Below, one piece after another: positions 17,044 to 27,156 of a stretch of DNA of 60,929 nucleotides (positions are counted from its first letter, which is position 1; every line of letters starts with the position of its first letter). The DNA is from Ignavibacteria bacterium UBA2333. GTDB lineage: Bacteria > Bacteroidota > Ignavibacteria > Kapaibacteriales > Kapaibacteriaceae. The notes below the pieces were generated by a model. The model saw nothing but the letters and a program-made list of their open reading frames with translations, did not search any database and was not told the DNA's origin. A program made the position numbers and the translations under genes. The DNA is taken from NCBI GenBank assembly GCA_002344895.1, contig DDUR01000086.1, positions 1-60,929 on the forward strand. Reading direction: 5' to 3'.

Positions 17044-19359
17044 ATGAATATGTTCTTGGCGGCGGCAATTCTGATGTTGTCGTTCTGTTGTTGCAATGTT
17101 GTTGTTGCTAGTACTGTATCTGGTACAGTTACAGAACATGGAAGCAAAGAAGCTATTGTTGGAGCAACGGTTGCCCTCCATAAGGACAGCCTCACACCCG
17201 GTGTAAAGGCAGTTCGTGGTGCCTATACGAATCGCTATGGATTCTTCAGTATCGGTTCACTCGAACCTGGCACATATGCCGTTGTCATCACATCAGTTGG
17301 ATATGCACCAACAGTTACGGCTGTTGTCATATCATCAAACGATACCAATGTACGCCTCGATATATCTCTGCAGACGAAGGATATCGAAGGACGTGTAGTT
17401 GAGGTTACTGCCGATCGTATGGGGTCTGCTCTTGAGCGGCAGAGTACCGTAACAATTACACCAGCATTTATCAAAGAAATGCCGGCCTTTGGAGGAGAGG
17501 TCGACGTTTTTAGAGTCCTACAACTTCTTCCTGGTGTAAAATCTTCATCTGAAGTATCAAGTGGGCTCTACGTGCGTGGTGGATCACCCGATCAAAACCT
17601 TGTCCTTCTTGATGCCGTTACAGTCTATAATCCAAGTCATCTCGGTGGATTCCTCAGCTCTTTTCATGCCGATGCCCTTCGGGATGTTAAGCTTATCAAA
17701 GGTGCATTTCCTGCCGAGTATGGAGGACGTCTCTCAAGTGTTATTGACATTGCTATGAAGGAAGGTAATGCAGAACGTGTAAAAGGATCAGCGAGTATCA
17801 GCCTGATTGCCAGCGGTATGGCGATTGATGGGCCTATTGACTCTACAACGACGTTTATGGTATCCGGACGACGATTCTACCTCGATATCATCTCAGCCCT
17901 TGCAACATCGCCAGATGATGAAGTCCCAACATACTACTTCTATGATCTTAATATGAAGATCAACAAGAAACTCGGCGATGGACATCGTCTGTTTCTCAGT
18001 GGCTACTTTGGACGAGATGTTCTCACTTCAGAGGATGGTGATATGGATCGTATTGATATCGGTTGGGGGAACAGTACTGCGAATCTTCGTTGGACATGGG
18101 AAGCAGCTTCAGATGCATTCCTGCAGACGTCATTCATTTTTACCGACTACTCCTTCGGTACAGACCTCACGGAAAGCCAGTTTAGCAATGGTGGAAGCAG
18201 CAATACGACACGCTTTGCAACGGCAAGCCGAATTCGTGACTGGACACTCCGTTCCGAGCTACAGTGGAGTGTTCATCCAGACCACATGATTAAGGCCGGT
18301 TATGACGTAACTCATCATACATTTATGAGTAGCGTATCGGGAGACGTTAGTGATGTTGATATCAACGATGTTAATCAAGCGAGAATCGAGGGTCTGGATG
18401 CTGCTGTCTTTGTACAGGACGAATGGTCATTAACCTCGAACCTCCGCGCAAACCTTGGAGGCCGTCTCTACTGGTTTCAGCAAGGAGGCTGGCTTCGATT
18501 TGAACCTCGTGCCAACGTTGCCTATGACGTTTCGTCAACATCGAGTTTTACGGCTTCCTTTGCCGTTGCACACCAATTCTTGCACTTGATTGTCCGTAAT
18601 GACATTGCCTTACCAACCGATGTATGGTTTCCATCAACGTCTACTGTGCAGCCAGGGCGCAGTCTACAAGGTGTGCTGGGATTTCAGACCTCCCTTTTTG
18701 ACAACACGTATCGATTTAGTATCGAGGCCTACTACAAGGACATGCAGAATCTCTACGAGTATCGTGATGATGCCGAATTCACACTAGGCGTACCGCTTGA
18801 ATCTCAATTCACATCAGGTGTTGGTACGGCCTATGGTATCGAGTTTTTCCTTCAGAAACAGATTGGTGACTTTACAGGCTGGATTGGATACACCCTTGCA
18901 TGGACAGACCGAACGTTTGCCGAATTGAATAATGGCAAGACCTTTACACCGAGATATGATCGACGGCACGACATCCAACTTGCGGTGCAATACCGACTCG
19001 GGGAGTCGTGGCGCTGTGGAATGACATGGCAATTCGCAACAGGAGCGGCATATACCGTCCCAAGTGGACAGTATATTGTGAACGAATATGGATCAACGCG
19101 CGACTTTTACACCGAGCGTAATGGATGGAGAATGGCGCCATTTCATAAGATGGATGTGAATCTCATTCATGAATACTCATGGTTCGGCCTTCCATGGGAG
19201 CTCAGCCTGAATGTATATAACCTATACAACAGACGAAATCCCTTTGCTCTGTATACATCGTATGACTACAATGAAGTTACTGGCGAATACGGCAGGGTAT
19301 TCAAACAACTAACACTGTTTCCGATCATTCCTACCGTTGGGCTTCGGTTTACGTTCTAA
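17044..19359 (+). CDS. TonB-dependent outer-membrane receptor with carboxypeptidase-like N-domain
   Basis: About 771 residues. A signal peptide (MNMFLAAAILMLSFCCC) is followed by a CarboxypepD_reg-like beta domain (about 30-110), a plug domain starting with MPAFGGEVDVFRVLQLLPGV and including YVRGGSPDQNLVLLD, and a 22-strand-type barrel ending in GLRFTF with a terminal aromatic. It imports a substrate across the outer membrane using TonB energy. No SusD partner follows; a DUF4249 lipoprotein starts 12 nt downstream, a common pairing in Bacteroidota. Start ATG 17044 is preferred over TTG 17038. The ligand is unknown. Confidence 0.92.
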   Translation: MNMFLAAAILMLSFCCCNVVVASTVSGTVTEHGSKEAIVGATVALHKDSLTPGVKAVRGAYTNRYGFFSIGSLEPGTYAVVITSVGYAPTVTAVVISSNDTNVRLDISLQTKDIEGRVVEVTADRMGSALERQSTVTITPAFIKEMPAFGGEVDVFRVLQLLPGVKSSSEVSSGLYVRGGSPDQNLVLLDAVTVYNPSHLGGFLSSFHADALRDVKLIKGAFPAEYGGRLSSVIDIAMKEGNAERVKGSASISLIASGMAIDGPIDSTTTFMVSGRRFYLDIISALATSPDDEVPTYYFYDLNMKINKKLGDGHRLFLSGYFGRDVLTSEDGDMDRIDIGWGNSTANLRWTWEAASDAFLQTSFIFTDYSFGTDLTESQFSNGGSSNTTRFATASRIRDWTLRSELQWSVHPDHMIKAGYDVTHHTFMSSVSGDVSDVDINDVNQARIEGLDAAVFVQDEWSLTSNLRANLGGRLYWFQQGGWLRFEPRANVAYDVSSTSSFTASFAVAHQFLHLIVRNDIALPTDVWFPSTSTVQPGRSLQGVLGFQTSLFDNTYRFSIEAYYKDMQNLYEYRDDAEFTLGVPLESQFTSGVGTAYGIEFFLQKQIGDFTGWIGYTLAWTDRTFAELNNGKTFTPRYDRRHDIQLAVQYRLGESWRCGMTWQFATGAAYTVPSGQYIVNEYGSTRDFYTERNGWRMAPFHKMDVNLIHEYSWFGLPWELSLNVYNLYNRRNPFALYTSYDYNEVTGEYGRVFKQLTLFPIIPTVGLRFTF

Positions 19360-19371
19360 ACGGAGACGTCA

Positions 19372-20196
19372 ATGAAACATACAATCATCATTTTGCCTTT
19401 CATTGTGCTTATTCTGCTCGGCTGTGAGCAAACCTTAGACGTCGATCTACCGTACGATAAACGCCTGGTTCTGGATGGATTTGTGATTGCTGACTCGACA
19501 CAGGGCGACTCTCAGTCGGTTGTTGTGTCAATCATGTTGACGAAGACTATTCCTGCTCTGGAGGATGAAGTTGATCAGGGATACCTTCTACGTGATGCTC
19601 AACTTCGCATGACGGTCGATGGTACCGAGTTCCCGTGTCGACCTGGATCAGAGCGGTTCTTTGACAACCCAATCGAAGCCAAATCGTGGCACGGTAGGGA
19701 GGTTCGTATCGTAGCACAGGGTGAAGGACTAACTGCAACAGCGCTTACAAGAATCCCTTCAGAACCAGTCATCTTGCAAGTGCGTCATATTGACTCAGCT
19801 CAGCCTTGGGGGTCGCGGTATACCTACATCGGAATAAGGGCAGTTGTTGATGGCGGATCAGTTGTTTGGGCACAACAACCAGAAGGACGTTTTGGACTTG
19901 ATGTCCTCTTCCCGATGTCGATATCTGCTGACTACGTTGTATCAAGTGCGAGTCCATCAATGAAAGACACTGTTGAAGTCTGGATGCCACTATTCCGAAA
20001 CGTTGACGAGAGTACAGTGGCGTATCGGCTGTATGTTGCTGAACCTACATACGCTCGCTATTTACGTTCGCCATACGGTGACAATTCGGACCCATTTGGA
20101 TTCGGTGGGGTGAATCCCTTTTTTAATGTCACCGGTGATGGTATCGGGCTGATGATTGGTGTTGCTGCCCGACGAGGTGTGTACAGTATACCGTAG
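19372..20196 (+). CDS. DUF4249-family outer-membrane lipoprotein
   Basis: A 274-residue protein. A lipoprotein signal peptide ends at LILLGC (Cys about residue 18), then comes the DUF4249 opening DVDLPYDKRLVLDGFV. The rest is beta-rich. DUF4249 proteins are usually encoded just behind a TonB-dependent receptor and are thought to sit at the cell surface as its accessory. The gene is 12 nt behind the receptor and is convergent with the OmpA gene (7 nt between stops). Confidence 0.85.
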   Translation: MKHTIIILPFIVLILLGCEQTLDVDLPYDKRLVLDGFVIADSTQGDSQSVVVSIMLTKTIPALEDEVDQGYLLRDAQLRMTVDGTEFPCRPGSERFFDNPIEAKSWHGREVRIVAQGEGLTATALTRIPSEPVILQVRHIDSAQPWGSRYTYIGIRAVVDGGSVVWAQQPEGRFGLDVLFPMSISADYVVSSASPSMKDTVEVWMPLFRNVDESTVAYRLYVAEPTYARYLRSPYGDNSDPFGFGGVNPFFNVTGDGIGLMIGVAARRGVYSIP

Positions 20197-20203
20197 ACTT
20201 TCT

Positions 20204-22171
20204 TTATTCCACCACCGGAGTTTTTACAACGAGTGTAACTGTCCGGTTGTAGAATCTGCCTTCGGGTAGGTCATTGGTGTGAACAGGTGCAGATTCACCA
20301 ACGGCAACGACGGAGACATTCTTTGTGTCAAGAGCCTTAGCAACGGACTTGGCACGACGTTCAGAGAGCTGAAGATTGTTGTCCTCGTCGCCAATACGAT
20401 CAGTAGATCCCACAATGTCGACGGTGCTGGCAATGGAGATTTTCTGCCGAATACGCTCAACAAGTCGAGCATTCCGTCCCTGTATCTTGTCATCTCCAAA
20501 GTCAAAACCGATGAGGGCATACCGATCGATCTCCTTATCCTCGATACGTTCTGCCCTTTTTTTGCGAATTGTGCGGAGATCAACGGCTATGGACCTGGTC
20601 TCTGACGTTGCACTGTCACCACGTGTATCACGAGCCGTCAGCTCATACGTCAGAGGTTGTTCTGTTCGAGGACTGTGTGCCTGATCATCCTCAAGGTTCC
20701 AGAGTACATACGATGGAGCATCACCATTACCATCAAAACGTTTGAGTTCTCGACTTCCCTGACGTGCAACGATACTCCAACTGGCAACTCCGTTGTCTGC
20801 CGTGGCCGTTGGGCTGAACCGTAGTGCCGGCGGAGATACGGTACGAAGTGTATCCGTCGTCCACACAGGGTCAAGAATGCGCGGATCATTCGCCTCAATC
20901 TCCACACGTCGGTTTTCTTCACGTCCGTCAGCTTCCTTTACATTGGATGGAAGTGCTGGAAGGCCACGAGCCTCAACGCGAATACGCGTTGGTGCAATGT
21001 TCCATACCGAAGTGAGATAGTCTCGGACAGCTTCTGCTCGATCACGTCCTAGTGTGCTGGATGCCGGTTCACTGTTGTCAGCACTCGTGCAACCGGTGAG
21101 TGTGACGGTCGCTTGAGGGAACTCCCTCATCCGACTCCCGATGATGTCAAGGATTCGATGATATGTGTCGAGCATTCCCAGTTCATGCAGACCGCGTTCT
21201 GTAAACATTGCAACATTGGACGAAGAACTCCTGGGATATCTCTCCGGAATCGTCGAAGATCCCTGGTCAAAAAAGACAAGGGGCAAAAGGGGCTTCACGT
21301 TTGTACCAAGGAACTCTTCTACACGAACGACAACGGTTGGTGTCTCCCGTCCGTCTGATTCAACACCAACAGCATCAATGTCAACATCAATGTCGCCCCT
21401 TTCCGGCCCCTTAACAGCACCTTCTTCTTGTGGTATGTTGCCAAGTGCATACGACACGGCGACACCACCACGTAGAGGATGGATGGTCCACGGTACAGCC
21501 GACGTTACGTCGGTAAGAGCGTACGACAGAAGGATTTCAGGGCTCACATTCCATCGCTCATCGTCGTCGAGTGAGATGTCGAATGATGCACCAAGAGTGA
21601 TCATGAGCAGGATCGATGTAACGTCTGGAATATCTGTTGACGCAGTCAGACGTTCTCGCTGTCCATTCTCAAACGTACCGGCCTCAGGTAAAACAAGTAC
21701 TTCACGTTGGTCAACGGTAGCCGAGAAAGGCAGCACAAAGGTTGGACCAAGAAGGAGAGAAAAACGGTCCGTTAAACGAAATGCTCCAAGAACATCAAAT
21801 CGAAGTGTAAGAATTGATGATTCAAGGTTATGGCGAAATGTAGCATCGGTTGCTTCACCAAAGAGGTTTACCGTACGTTCTTCGTCGACGGACATTGTTC
21901 CATCGAGCGACATTATGCCGCTTCGTAGGTCTACAAACCACCGTTCTGCCAAAGGTGCACGGACTAACAAACCAGCATCCCAGCCGAAGCCGGATCCTCC
22001 GGAGAAACCTGGGCTACAACACGGAATACCTGGGAGTTCACGGAAGTTGGCATCATGGATGTTCACACCGACATGACCAGTAACGCCAATACGCCAGAGG
22101 CCTGACGTTTGTGTTTGCGACACTGAGTGCATCAGTAGAAAGCTCAGCACGGAGACGAGGATTGGCTTCAT
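20204..22171 (-). CDS. Outer-membrane barrel protein with two OmpA-like peptidoglycan-binding domains
   Basis: A 655-residue protein. A signal peptide (residues 1-20) is followed by a beta-barrel-like region (about 25-245), and then two OmpA-type domains. The first is about 330-430, with TLTGCTSADNSEP, LGRDRAEAVRDYL and ENRRVEIE. The second is about 555-655, with GSTDRIGDEDNNLQLSERRAK and YNRTVTL. A Pro/Thr-rich linker of about 120 residues lies between them. OmpA domains grip peptidoglycan and tether the outer membrane; two in one chain is unusual. Its ATG overlaps the stop of the upstream T9SS-cargo gene by 4 nt, so they form an operon. Confidence 0.88.
   Translation of the reverse strand: MKPILVSVLSFLLMHSVSQTQTSGLWRIGVTGHVGVNIHDANFRELPGIPCCSPGFSGGSGFGWDAGLLVRAPLAERWFVDLRSGIMSLDGTMSVDEERTVNLFGEATDATFRHNLESSILTLRFDVLGAFRLTDRFSLLLGPTFVLPFSATVDQREVLVLPEAGTFENGQRERLTASTDIPDVTSILLMITLGASFDISLDDDERWNVSPEILLSYALTDVTSAVPWTIHPLRGGVAVSYALGNIPQEEGAVKGPERGDIDVDIDAVGVESDGRETPTVVVRVEEFLGTNVKPLLPLVFFDQGSSTIPERYPRSSSSNVAMFTERGLHELGMLDTYHRILDIIGSRMREFPQATVTLTGCTSADNSEPASSTLGRDRAEAVRDYLTSVWNIAPTRIRVEARGLPALPSNVKEADGREENRRVEIEANDPRILDPVWTTDTLRTVSPPALRFSPTATADNGVASWSIVARQGSRELKRFDGNGDAPSYVLWNLEDDQAHSPRTEQPLTYELTARDTRGDSATSETRSIAVDLRTIRKKRAERIEDKEIDRYALIGFDFGDDKIQGRNARLVERIRQKISIASTVDIVGSTDRIGDEDNNLQLSERRAKSVAKALDTKNVSVVAVGESAPVHTNDLPEGRFYNRTVTLVVKTPVVE
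21280..21293 (+). repeat. GGGGC-type dispersed motif (perfect, coding)
   Basis: GGGGCAAAAGGGGC, the consensus form, is read on the minus strand as KPLLPL in the OmpA gene. A second copy with a 6-nt spacer lies 101 bp on, at 21395-21410. Confidence 0.7.
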
Positions 22172-25068
22172 CGTACAACCTCCAGAGCTGCTGTATGAAC
22201 GGATGTAGATGACACAACGATCACTCTGTAACGTCCGGTTGGCAGATTGTCAAACGATAGTGAAACATCGTTGACTGACGATGAAGCATCAATACTCCTA
22301 CTGAATCTGCGCTGACCAAGTACATCGTCAACATAGAGGATAAGTTGTTCATGCCGCTCGTTACGTACACGTACAACGACGTCAGAGGATGTTGGATTTG
22401 GCCACAGCCCAAGTATTGCTGTTGGCGGAGATCGGAAGAGTCGAGCGACACCTCCCGATTGACAAATTTCTTCGAGTGTAAATGTTGAGGGTAGGGAGTT
22501 ACCAGCGATACGGCACGACACGTTAACATCGACATGATCGATCGTAAACGTGGTTACAGAGTCAATGCCGAGTGTTGCGATGAACTCGCGAGCCGCAAAA
22601 AAACTCGTATCCCGTTGTTCAAGCGGTATCCGAATGGTCCGCATTCCTGCCGCATCAACTGAACCACGTGAGGCATCGTTCGCCGGAGCAAGGATTGTCG
22701 ATGCCAACGATAGCTGAGCCGTCGGTGATACAGTATAACAAGGAAGTGCCGATGAGTCGACGTCGATACGTATACCAACAGACACGCGTTCACCATCGCG
22801 GCTTGCTGGCTTATCAATTGTAATTGTTGAAGTCCAATCCGTCACGATCGTATCGATGGTCAATGTTACGGGGGCAATGTCACAGCCAAACGCGTCTTGA
22901 CCCCTAAGTACACGTTGTTGTTGACCGCGGAAGACTCGACGTCGATCAACAGAGAGATCGTCCCAACGAAGTGTGGTAACCTCGTCAGGAACAACCACTA
23001 CCACGGAATCACATGGACATATTGATCGCTGGCGTTCGCCAATGTCAGGATCAAGTCGAGGACGAATAGATACGCGTACCGTTGCTGTATCACGACATCC
23101 GTTCGCAGCAATACCAACGACGGTATATGTTGTGTCGGTCTGAGGTAGTGCAGTAACGGATGCACCTGACGTTGAGGCAAGGAATGGGCCGCTCCATGTA
23201 TACGATTCAGCACCCGATGCTGTAAGTGATACACTTGCACTCATACAAATAGTTGTATCAGGAGTTGTTGTTAGCGTCGGTGGTAGAAGTTGCCGCACCG
23301 TAACAGTGTCAGTGCTGATACATCCATTGGTGTCAATATGGCGCACATTATATCTGCCCGCCGAAGTGACGAGCAAAACACTGTCTGATGAACCGTCATT
23401 CCACACAAACGTTCCTGACGAAAGTCCAGTGCGAAGAAGAACACTTTCTCCCTGGCATAGATCAACGGTACCATTGGGTGAGAGGCGAGGGGGCGAAATG
23501 GGGCGAATGGTGACGGTTACATCCTGCAGGGTAACACATCCTTCCGCACTCGTCACGGTAAGTCGATACGTTGTTGTGGCTGCTGGTGTAGCTACGGTTA
23601 TTGGTCCGTTTGTCGTGGAAAGTGTCGGGTGAGGATCCCACTGAGCAGTTGCGCCTGCTGGCACCGTGGCCGCAAGTGTAACGGCCGTTGATGGGCAGAT
23701 GATGGTATCAACAAGGTTATCAATTGTTGGTAATGGGTTAACAGTTATCCGTACGTCCTGTGTGATAGAGCATCCTCGGTCGTCTGTTGCAACACCGACA
23801 TACCGTCGGTTCCTGTCAGCAGTTATTACAGGATTTGCAGATGTAGAATCAAACACATTGCCGGATACGAACCAACGATACGTGTAGCCCTGGAGCGCAG
23901 TTGTACCAAGTGCGACCTGACTTCCTTCACAAACTGTCGTATCTCGACGAACTATTTGTGGTATAAAGATATTCTGCGGAAAGTTTGGAAGGCCAAACAC
24001 ACACAATGAGCCATTAGCAAGCACAAGGGCTTGCTCAGTATACGTTGCGGCTACGCCAGGAGTATTCGGAGATTCGATGGCACCAATAAAGGTTTGGTTC
24101 ACCATGGCTATGTAGAGCCGACCATCTGGGGCAACCTGCATCAATCCTGGTGCAATGTTTGCCGTGGTGGTTCCAACAACCACACGTGATGCTACAACGT
24201 CTGCGGCGAAGAGATCAAACTGATAGATGGAGTTTCCTGTAGGACGTGACGTCCAACCGTTGTTTGTATAGAGCAAACGGCTATTCGGTGAAAAGCAGCA
24301 GCCATATTGCATCTGTCCCGCATCAAACACGCGTCCGTTTGTAATCTGTCCCGTTGAGTTATTAAACGCATACAGTTCAGTACCAGACTGTTCATTTACG
24401 GCAGCAAGCCATCGTCCATCTGGTGATACCTTCATTTCACCGCGAGACATCCCAACTGATGTTACCGCCAGAAGTCCAGCTGAAACAACCGTCTCCGCCG
24501 TTCGCGGTCCTGTTGAACCCACAGGTAACGCAGCGATACGACCATCACGATGTTTATATAACACCCAATAGTCCCGACCATTACAGTGCCGTGCAGCCGT
24601 GAGCTTCTCTGTGAGTGCTGACGCAAACTGAGTCCAGCCGCTTGTTGTAATAGATCCGTCAGCCGCCACTGTTACTTCGATGTAAAATCCACGTCCTGCT
24701 GACGAGGCATCTTCAACAGTAAAGAGTGTATACCGATTCGGAACATTCGGAATCGGCACGATGAGGGCTGCCTGTGTTGTTGATGCATTCGCGATCGACG
24801 CATTCTCGGTCACAAGACTACCGTTTGCACCAAAAATTCGCCGACCATCGGAATAGAACTTCAAGAGGCCGGTAGCCGAATCGCATACGGTTGCTGTACC
24901 TTCTGAAGCAGAGTATCCAGTCTGTGTTGTAACCGTCGGCGGTGCTGTTCGGAAGTCGATACGCACACCGTTACCAAAAAGCCACAAGGACGATGAAAGG
25001 TCGGCCTGGGCAAACATATTGGTGATAGCCAGCAGAAGGCTCAGAGCACCAAGAATCGTACGTGTCAT
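22168..25068 (-). CDS. T9SS-exported protein with beta-propeller and PKD/Ig-like repeats
   Basis: A 966-residue protein. A signal peptide (residues 1-20) is followed by a WD40/gliding-protein-like propeller region (about 25-370), then several PKD/Ig-like modules (about 375-720) that each carry a cysteine pair (VCEG, IICPS, LCQGE, ICMSAS), as in SprB-type adhesin repeats. It ends in a type A T9SS sorting module (WPNPTSSDVVVRV ... LPTGRYRVIV). It should be sent through the type IX secretion system and anchored at the surface. It is co-transcribed with the OmpA protein downstream. The partner or surface ligand is unknown. Confidence 0.85.
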   Translation of the reverse strand: MTRTILGALSLLLAITNMFAQADLSSSLWLFGNGVRIDFRTAPPTVTTQTGYSASEGTATVCDSATGLLKFYSDGRRIFGANGSLVTENASIANASTTQAALIVPIPNVPNRYTLFTVEDASSAGRGFYIEVTVAADGSITTSGWTQFASALTEKLTAARHCNGRDYWVLYKHRDGRIAALPVGSTGPRTAETVVSAGLLAVTSVGMSRGEMKVSPDGRWLAAVNEQSGTELYAFNNSTGQITNGRVFDAGQMQYGCCFSPNSRLLYTNNGWTSRPTGNSIYQFDLFAADVVASRVVVGTTTANIAPGLMQVAPDGRLYIAMVNQTFIGAIESPNTPGVAATYTEQALVLANGSLCVFGLPNFPQNIFIPQIVRRDTTVCEGSQVALGTTALQGYTYRWFVSGNVFDSTSANPVITADRNRRYVGVATDDRGCSITQDVRITVNPLPTIDNLVDTIICPSTAVTLAATVPAGATAQWDPHPTLSTTNGPITVATPAATTTYRLTVTSAEGCVTLQDVTVTIRPISPPRLSPNGTVDLCQGESVLLRTGLSSGTFVWNDGSSDSVLLVTSAGRYNVRHIDTNGCISTDTVTVRQLLPPTLTTTPDTTICMSASVSLTASGAESYTWSGPFLASTSGASVTALPQTDTTYTVVGIAANGCRDTATVRVSIRPRLDPDIGERQRSICPCDSVVVVVPDEVTTLRWDDLSVDRRRVFRGQQQRVLRGQDAFGCDIAPVTLTIDTIVTDWTSTITIDKPASRDGERVSVGIRIDVDSSALPCYTVSPTAQLSLASTILAPANDASRGSVDAAGMRTIRIPLEQRDTSFFAAREFIATLGIDSVTTFTIDHVDVNVSCRIAGNSLPSTFTLEEICQSGGVARLFRSPPTAILGLWPNPTSSDVVVRVRNERHEQLILYVDDVLGQRRFSRSIDASSSVNDVSLSFDNLPTGRYRVIVVSSTSVHTAALEVVR

Positions 25069-25150
25069 AATCCCTCCCCGGAGCAGAAGCTCCCGATGGA
25101 TTGTCTCCCCGTACGAACATACAGAACGAACTCAAACGGTCAACAGTCAG

Positions 25151-25194
25151 TGTGGGTCGTTACATCATTGTCACACAACGCGTAACGACCCACA
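25151..25194. terminator. Long perfect hairpin between two minus-strand genes
   Basis: TGTGGGTCGTTAC (25151-25163) pairs with GTAACGACCCACA (25182-25194), a 13-bp perfect stem with an 18-nt loop. It lies 34 bp past the stop of the gene ending at 25228. There is no T-run, so it is either a factor-assisted terminator or a protein-binding site upstream of the gene that starts at 25068. Confidence 0.5.
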
Positions 25195-25227
25195 TGACGG
25201 ATGAAGATATGCTCGGTCAATCAGGCC

Positions 25228-26547
25228 TTATCGCATCACAACAAGACGTCCCATCCGACGGCTACGCTGTGTTGTCGTAACAAGGCCGTATTGACCGGCA
25301 GGAAGCCCCGAGGTAACAATTCTCATGGTGGCAGACGTCACGTTTTCGCGGGCTACAACCGTTCCCATCGAGTTTATGATTGTCAACTCGCCACCGATAT
25401 CCGACTCCTCCAAACGTAACTCCGTATCAACTGAAGCTGGATTGGGGAAGGGGATAAGCTCAGGCGTGCCGTTGTCGTCCAGCGCAATGGTCCTTCCAGC
25501 ATTTGGTACAACGATGACACCTCTCGTCGTTAGTAGAAACAGTGTGCCGTGTGCGTCGGCTACAACACGATCAACCGCTACGTCATAAAGGGGAAGTCGA
25601 AGTGGCTGATTATGAAGCTCGACGTCTTGTCTGGAATAACGATCGGGAACATCAATCATTCCAACCATCGCAGTGTGCAACGAGTCAGCATCGAATTGAC
25701 GATACCAAGATTGATAAAACTCTGACTTAGTGTCTGCACCTTCCAATTTGAACAGAATCTTTTCCGGATGTATTCCACAAAGACCAACCTCCGAGACGAA
25801 GTCGGGCATTACCCTTTGGTACGAACCTCCAGTAGAACTGAAGTATGTCATTTCGTGGATTGTTAGAATCTTCGATTCTCTGTGAAATATGGCTGTTACG
25901 TTGTATGAACCATACGTGAACGTAAGGGTGACTCCCAGACCATCAACAAAGAATCGTCCGTAACTAAGCGTACATGACGTGTTAGTCGGTTGGAAAACAT
26001 TTCTTTTACCATAGTGATTGTTGTAGTGCCAAAGGCCGCAGTCCGTAAGTACAAACAGACCTTCTTTAGCCGCAAACGAGTCTAGTATTCGATGTTTACG
26101 ACCTGAGTGATGGCCGCATGGTGAAATCGTTTCCCAGGATGTGCCATCAAACACGCTTAGTGCCGTGTCAGTAACAGCGACAAACCGCTGGTTACTATCT
26201 ATGTGAATCTCACGGATGTAGTTACCTGCAATCGGTGTGTTCTGAGAAGTCCAGTACATGACGTGTGGATTAGAAGCACCATCAATTCGAGGCCTGGTTG
26301 AAACGGCTTCGGAAACGGAAAGACGATGTCGCCGTTCAACAAGTACGTCCGACATGATCTCCACACGTTCCACAAGGCCTCGACTTTTATCCATCTTCAG
26401 CAGGTTGCCACCTGATACGGTCCATGCATATCCACCGGCAAGCACTGCACGCTTATTTGAACCTCGTGGCGGAATACATGACTTTGCTTCAAGCACCGTT
26501 GTTAAAAAAGCAACAGAAACAACGATGGTGAAAAGTGTCCGATTCAT
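25228..26547 (-). CDS. Exported protein with C-terminal T9SS sorting module
   Basis: A 439-residue protein. The signal peptide is MNRTLFTIVVSVAFLTTV. I chose the ATG at 26547 because GGGAGA lies 6 nt upstream; the frame is open further upstream. The middle is beta-rich, propeller-like, without catalytic motifs. The C-terminal 75 residues are a type A sorting domain (PFPNPASVDTELRL ... GLPAGQYGLV ... LVVMR). It is probably a secreted or surface protein of unknown function. Confidence 0.75.
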   Translation of the reverse strand: MNRTLFTIVVSVAFLTTVLEAKSCIPPRGSNKRAVLAGGYAWTVSGGNLLKMDKSRGLVERVEIMSDVLVERRHRLSVSEAVSTRPRIDGASNPHVMYWTSQNTPIAGNYIREIHIDSNQRFVAVTDTALSVFDGTSWETISPCGHHSGRKHRILDSFAAKEGLFVLTDCGLWHYNNHYGKRNVFQPTNTSCTLSYGRFFVDGLGVTLTFTYGSYNVTAIFHRESKILTIHEMTYFSSTGGSYQRVMPDFVSEVGLCGIHPEKILFKLEGADTKSEFYQSWYRQFDADSLHTAMVGMIDVPDRYSRQDVELHNQPLRLPLYDVAVDRVVADAHGTLFLLTTRGVIVVPNAGRTIALDDNGTPELIPFPNPASVDTELRLEESDIGGELTIINSMGTVVARENVTSATMRIVTSGLPAGQYGLVTTTQRSRRMGRLVVMR

Positions 26548-26760
26548 GGCGGTCTCCCAAGGACGTGTGGGGAAGCATTCTGTATGAGGACAACCAAACA
26601 TGTACTAACAGTTACACTTTGTGAAGGATTATTTCGCATAACCAAGATCCACAGAACCATCCTGTTGTGCCTTTACTGAGCGATGATTGTCATAAGTACC
26701 ATCACTCGTAAGTTTCATCGCTCCGCATACCGACAACTACCACAATCTCACGAGCAAACA

Positions 26761-27111
26761 ATGATTACGGGAATGCATGGGATGTTCTATTCTTCGCAGC
26801 CAGAGGAGCTGCGAATCTTCCTTCGTGATACACTCGGTCTACCAGCAGTTGACGTTGGTGACGGCTGGCTGATCATGACACCTCCTGATGCGGATCTTGG
26901 TGTCCATCCTACAGAGGGTGAGGACGTACCGTCGGGTACAGCTTCCATATCCTTCTGGTGTGAAAACATTCATACGACGGTTGCCGAACTCCAGTCCAGA
27001 GGTGTCGTCTTTACTTCCGATGTTGAGGATCACGGATATGGACTCGTCACCTACATGGCAGCACCGGGTGACTTCACCATTCAGCTCTATCAACCAAGGT
27101 ACAGCAAGTAA
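26761..27111 (+). CDS. VOC (glyoxalase/bleomycin-resistance) superfamily protein
   Basis: A 116-residue single VOC module with two beta-alpha-beta-beta-beta halves. The first has MFYSSQPEELRIFLRDTLGLP and GWLIM; the second ends with YQPRY. His in LGVHP and Glu before NIHTT are candidate metal ligands. I used ATG 26761 because the stretch before it has no VOC similarity, although the frame is open from 26683. The substrate is unknown. A cupin gene starts 62 nt downstream, so both may form a small detoxification or metabolism unit. Confidence 0.8.
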   Translation: MITGMHGMFYSSQPEELRIFLRDTLGLPAVDVGDGWLIMTPPDADLGVHPTEGEDVPSGTASISFWCENIHTTVAELQSRGVVFTSDVEDHGYGLVTYMAAPGDFTIQLYQPRYSK

Positions 27112-27156
27112 CGGCATGTCTGCCGACGTGAGAAACAACCATACATACTCTGGAAA

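Noticed and set aside
21165..22076. 303-codon plus-strand open frame opposite the OmpA gene
   Set aside because: Ser/Arg/Pro-rich shadow of a well-supported minus-strand gene.
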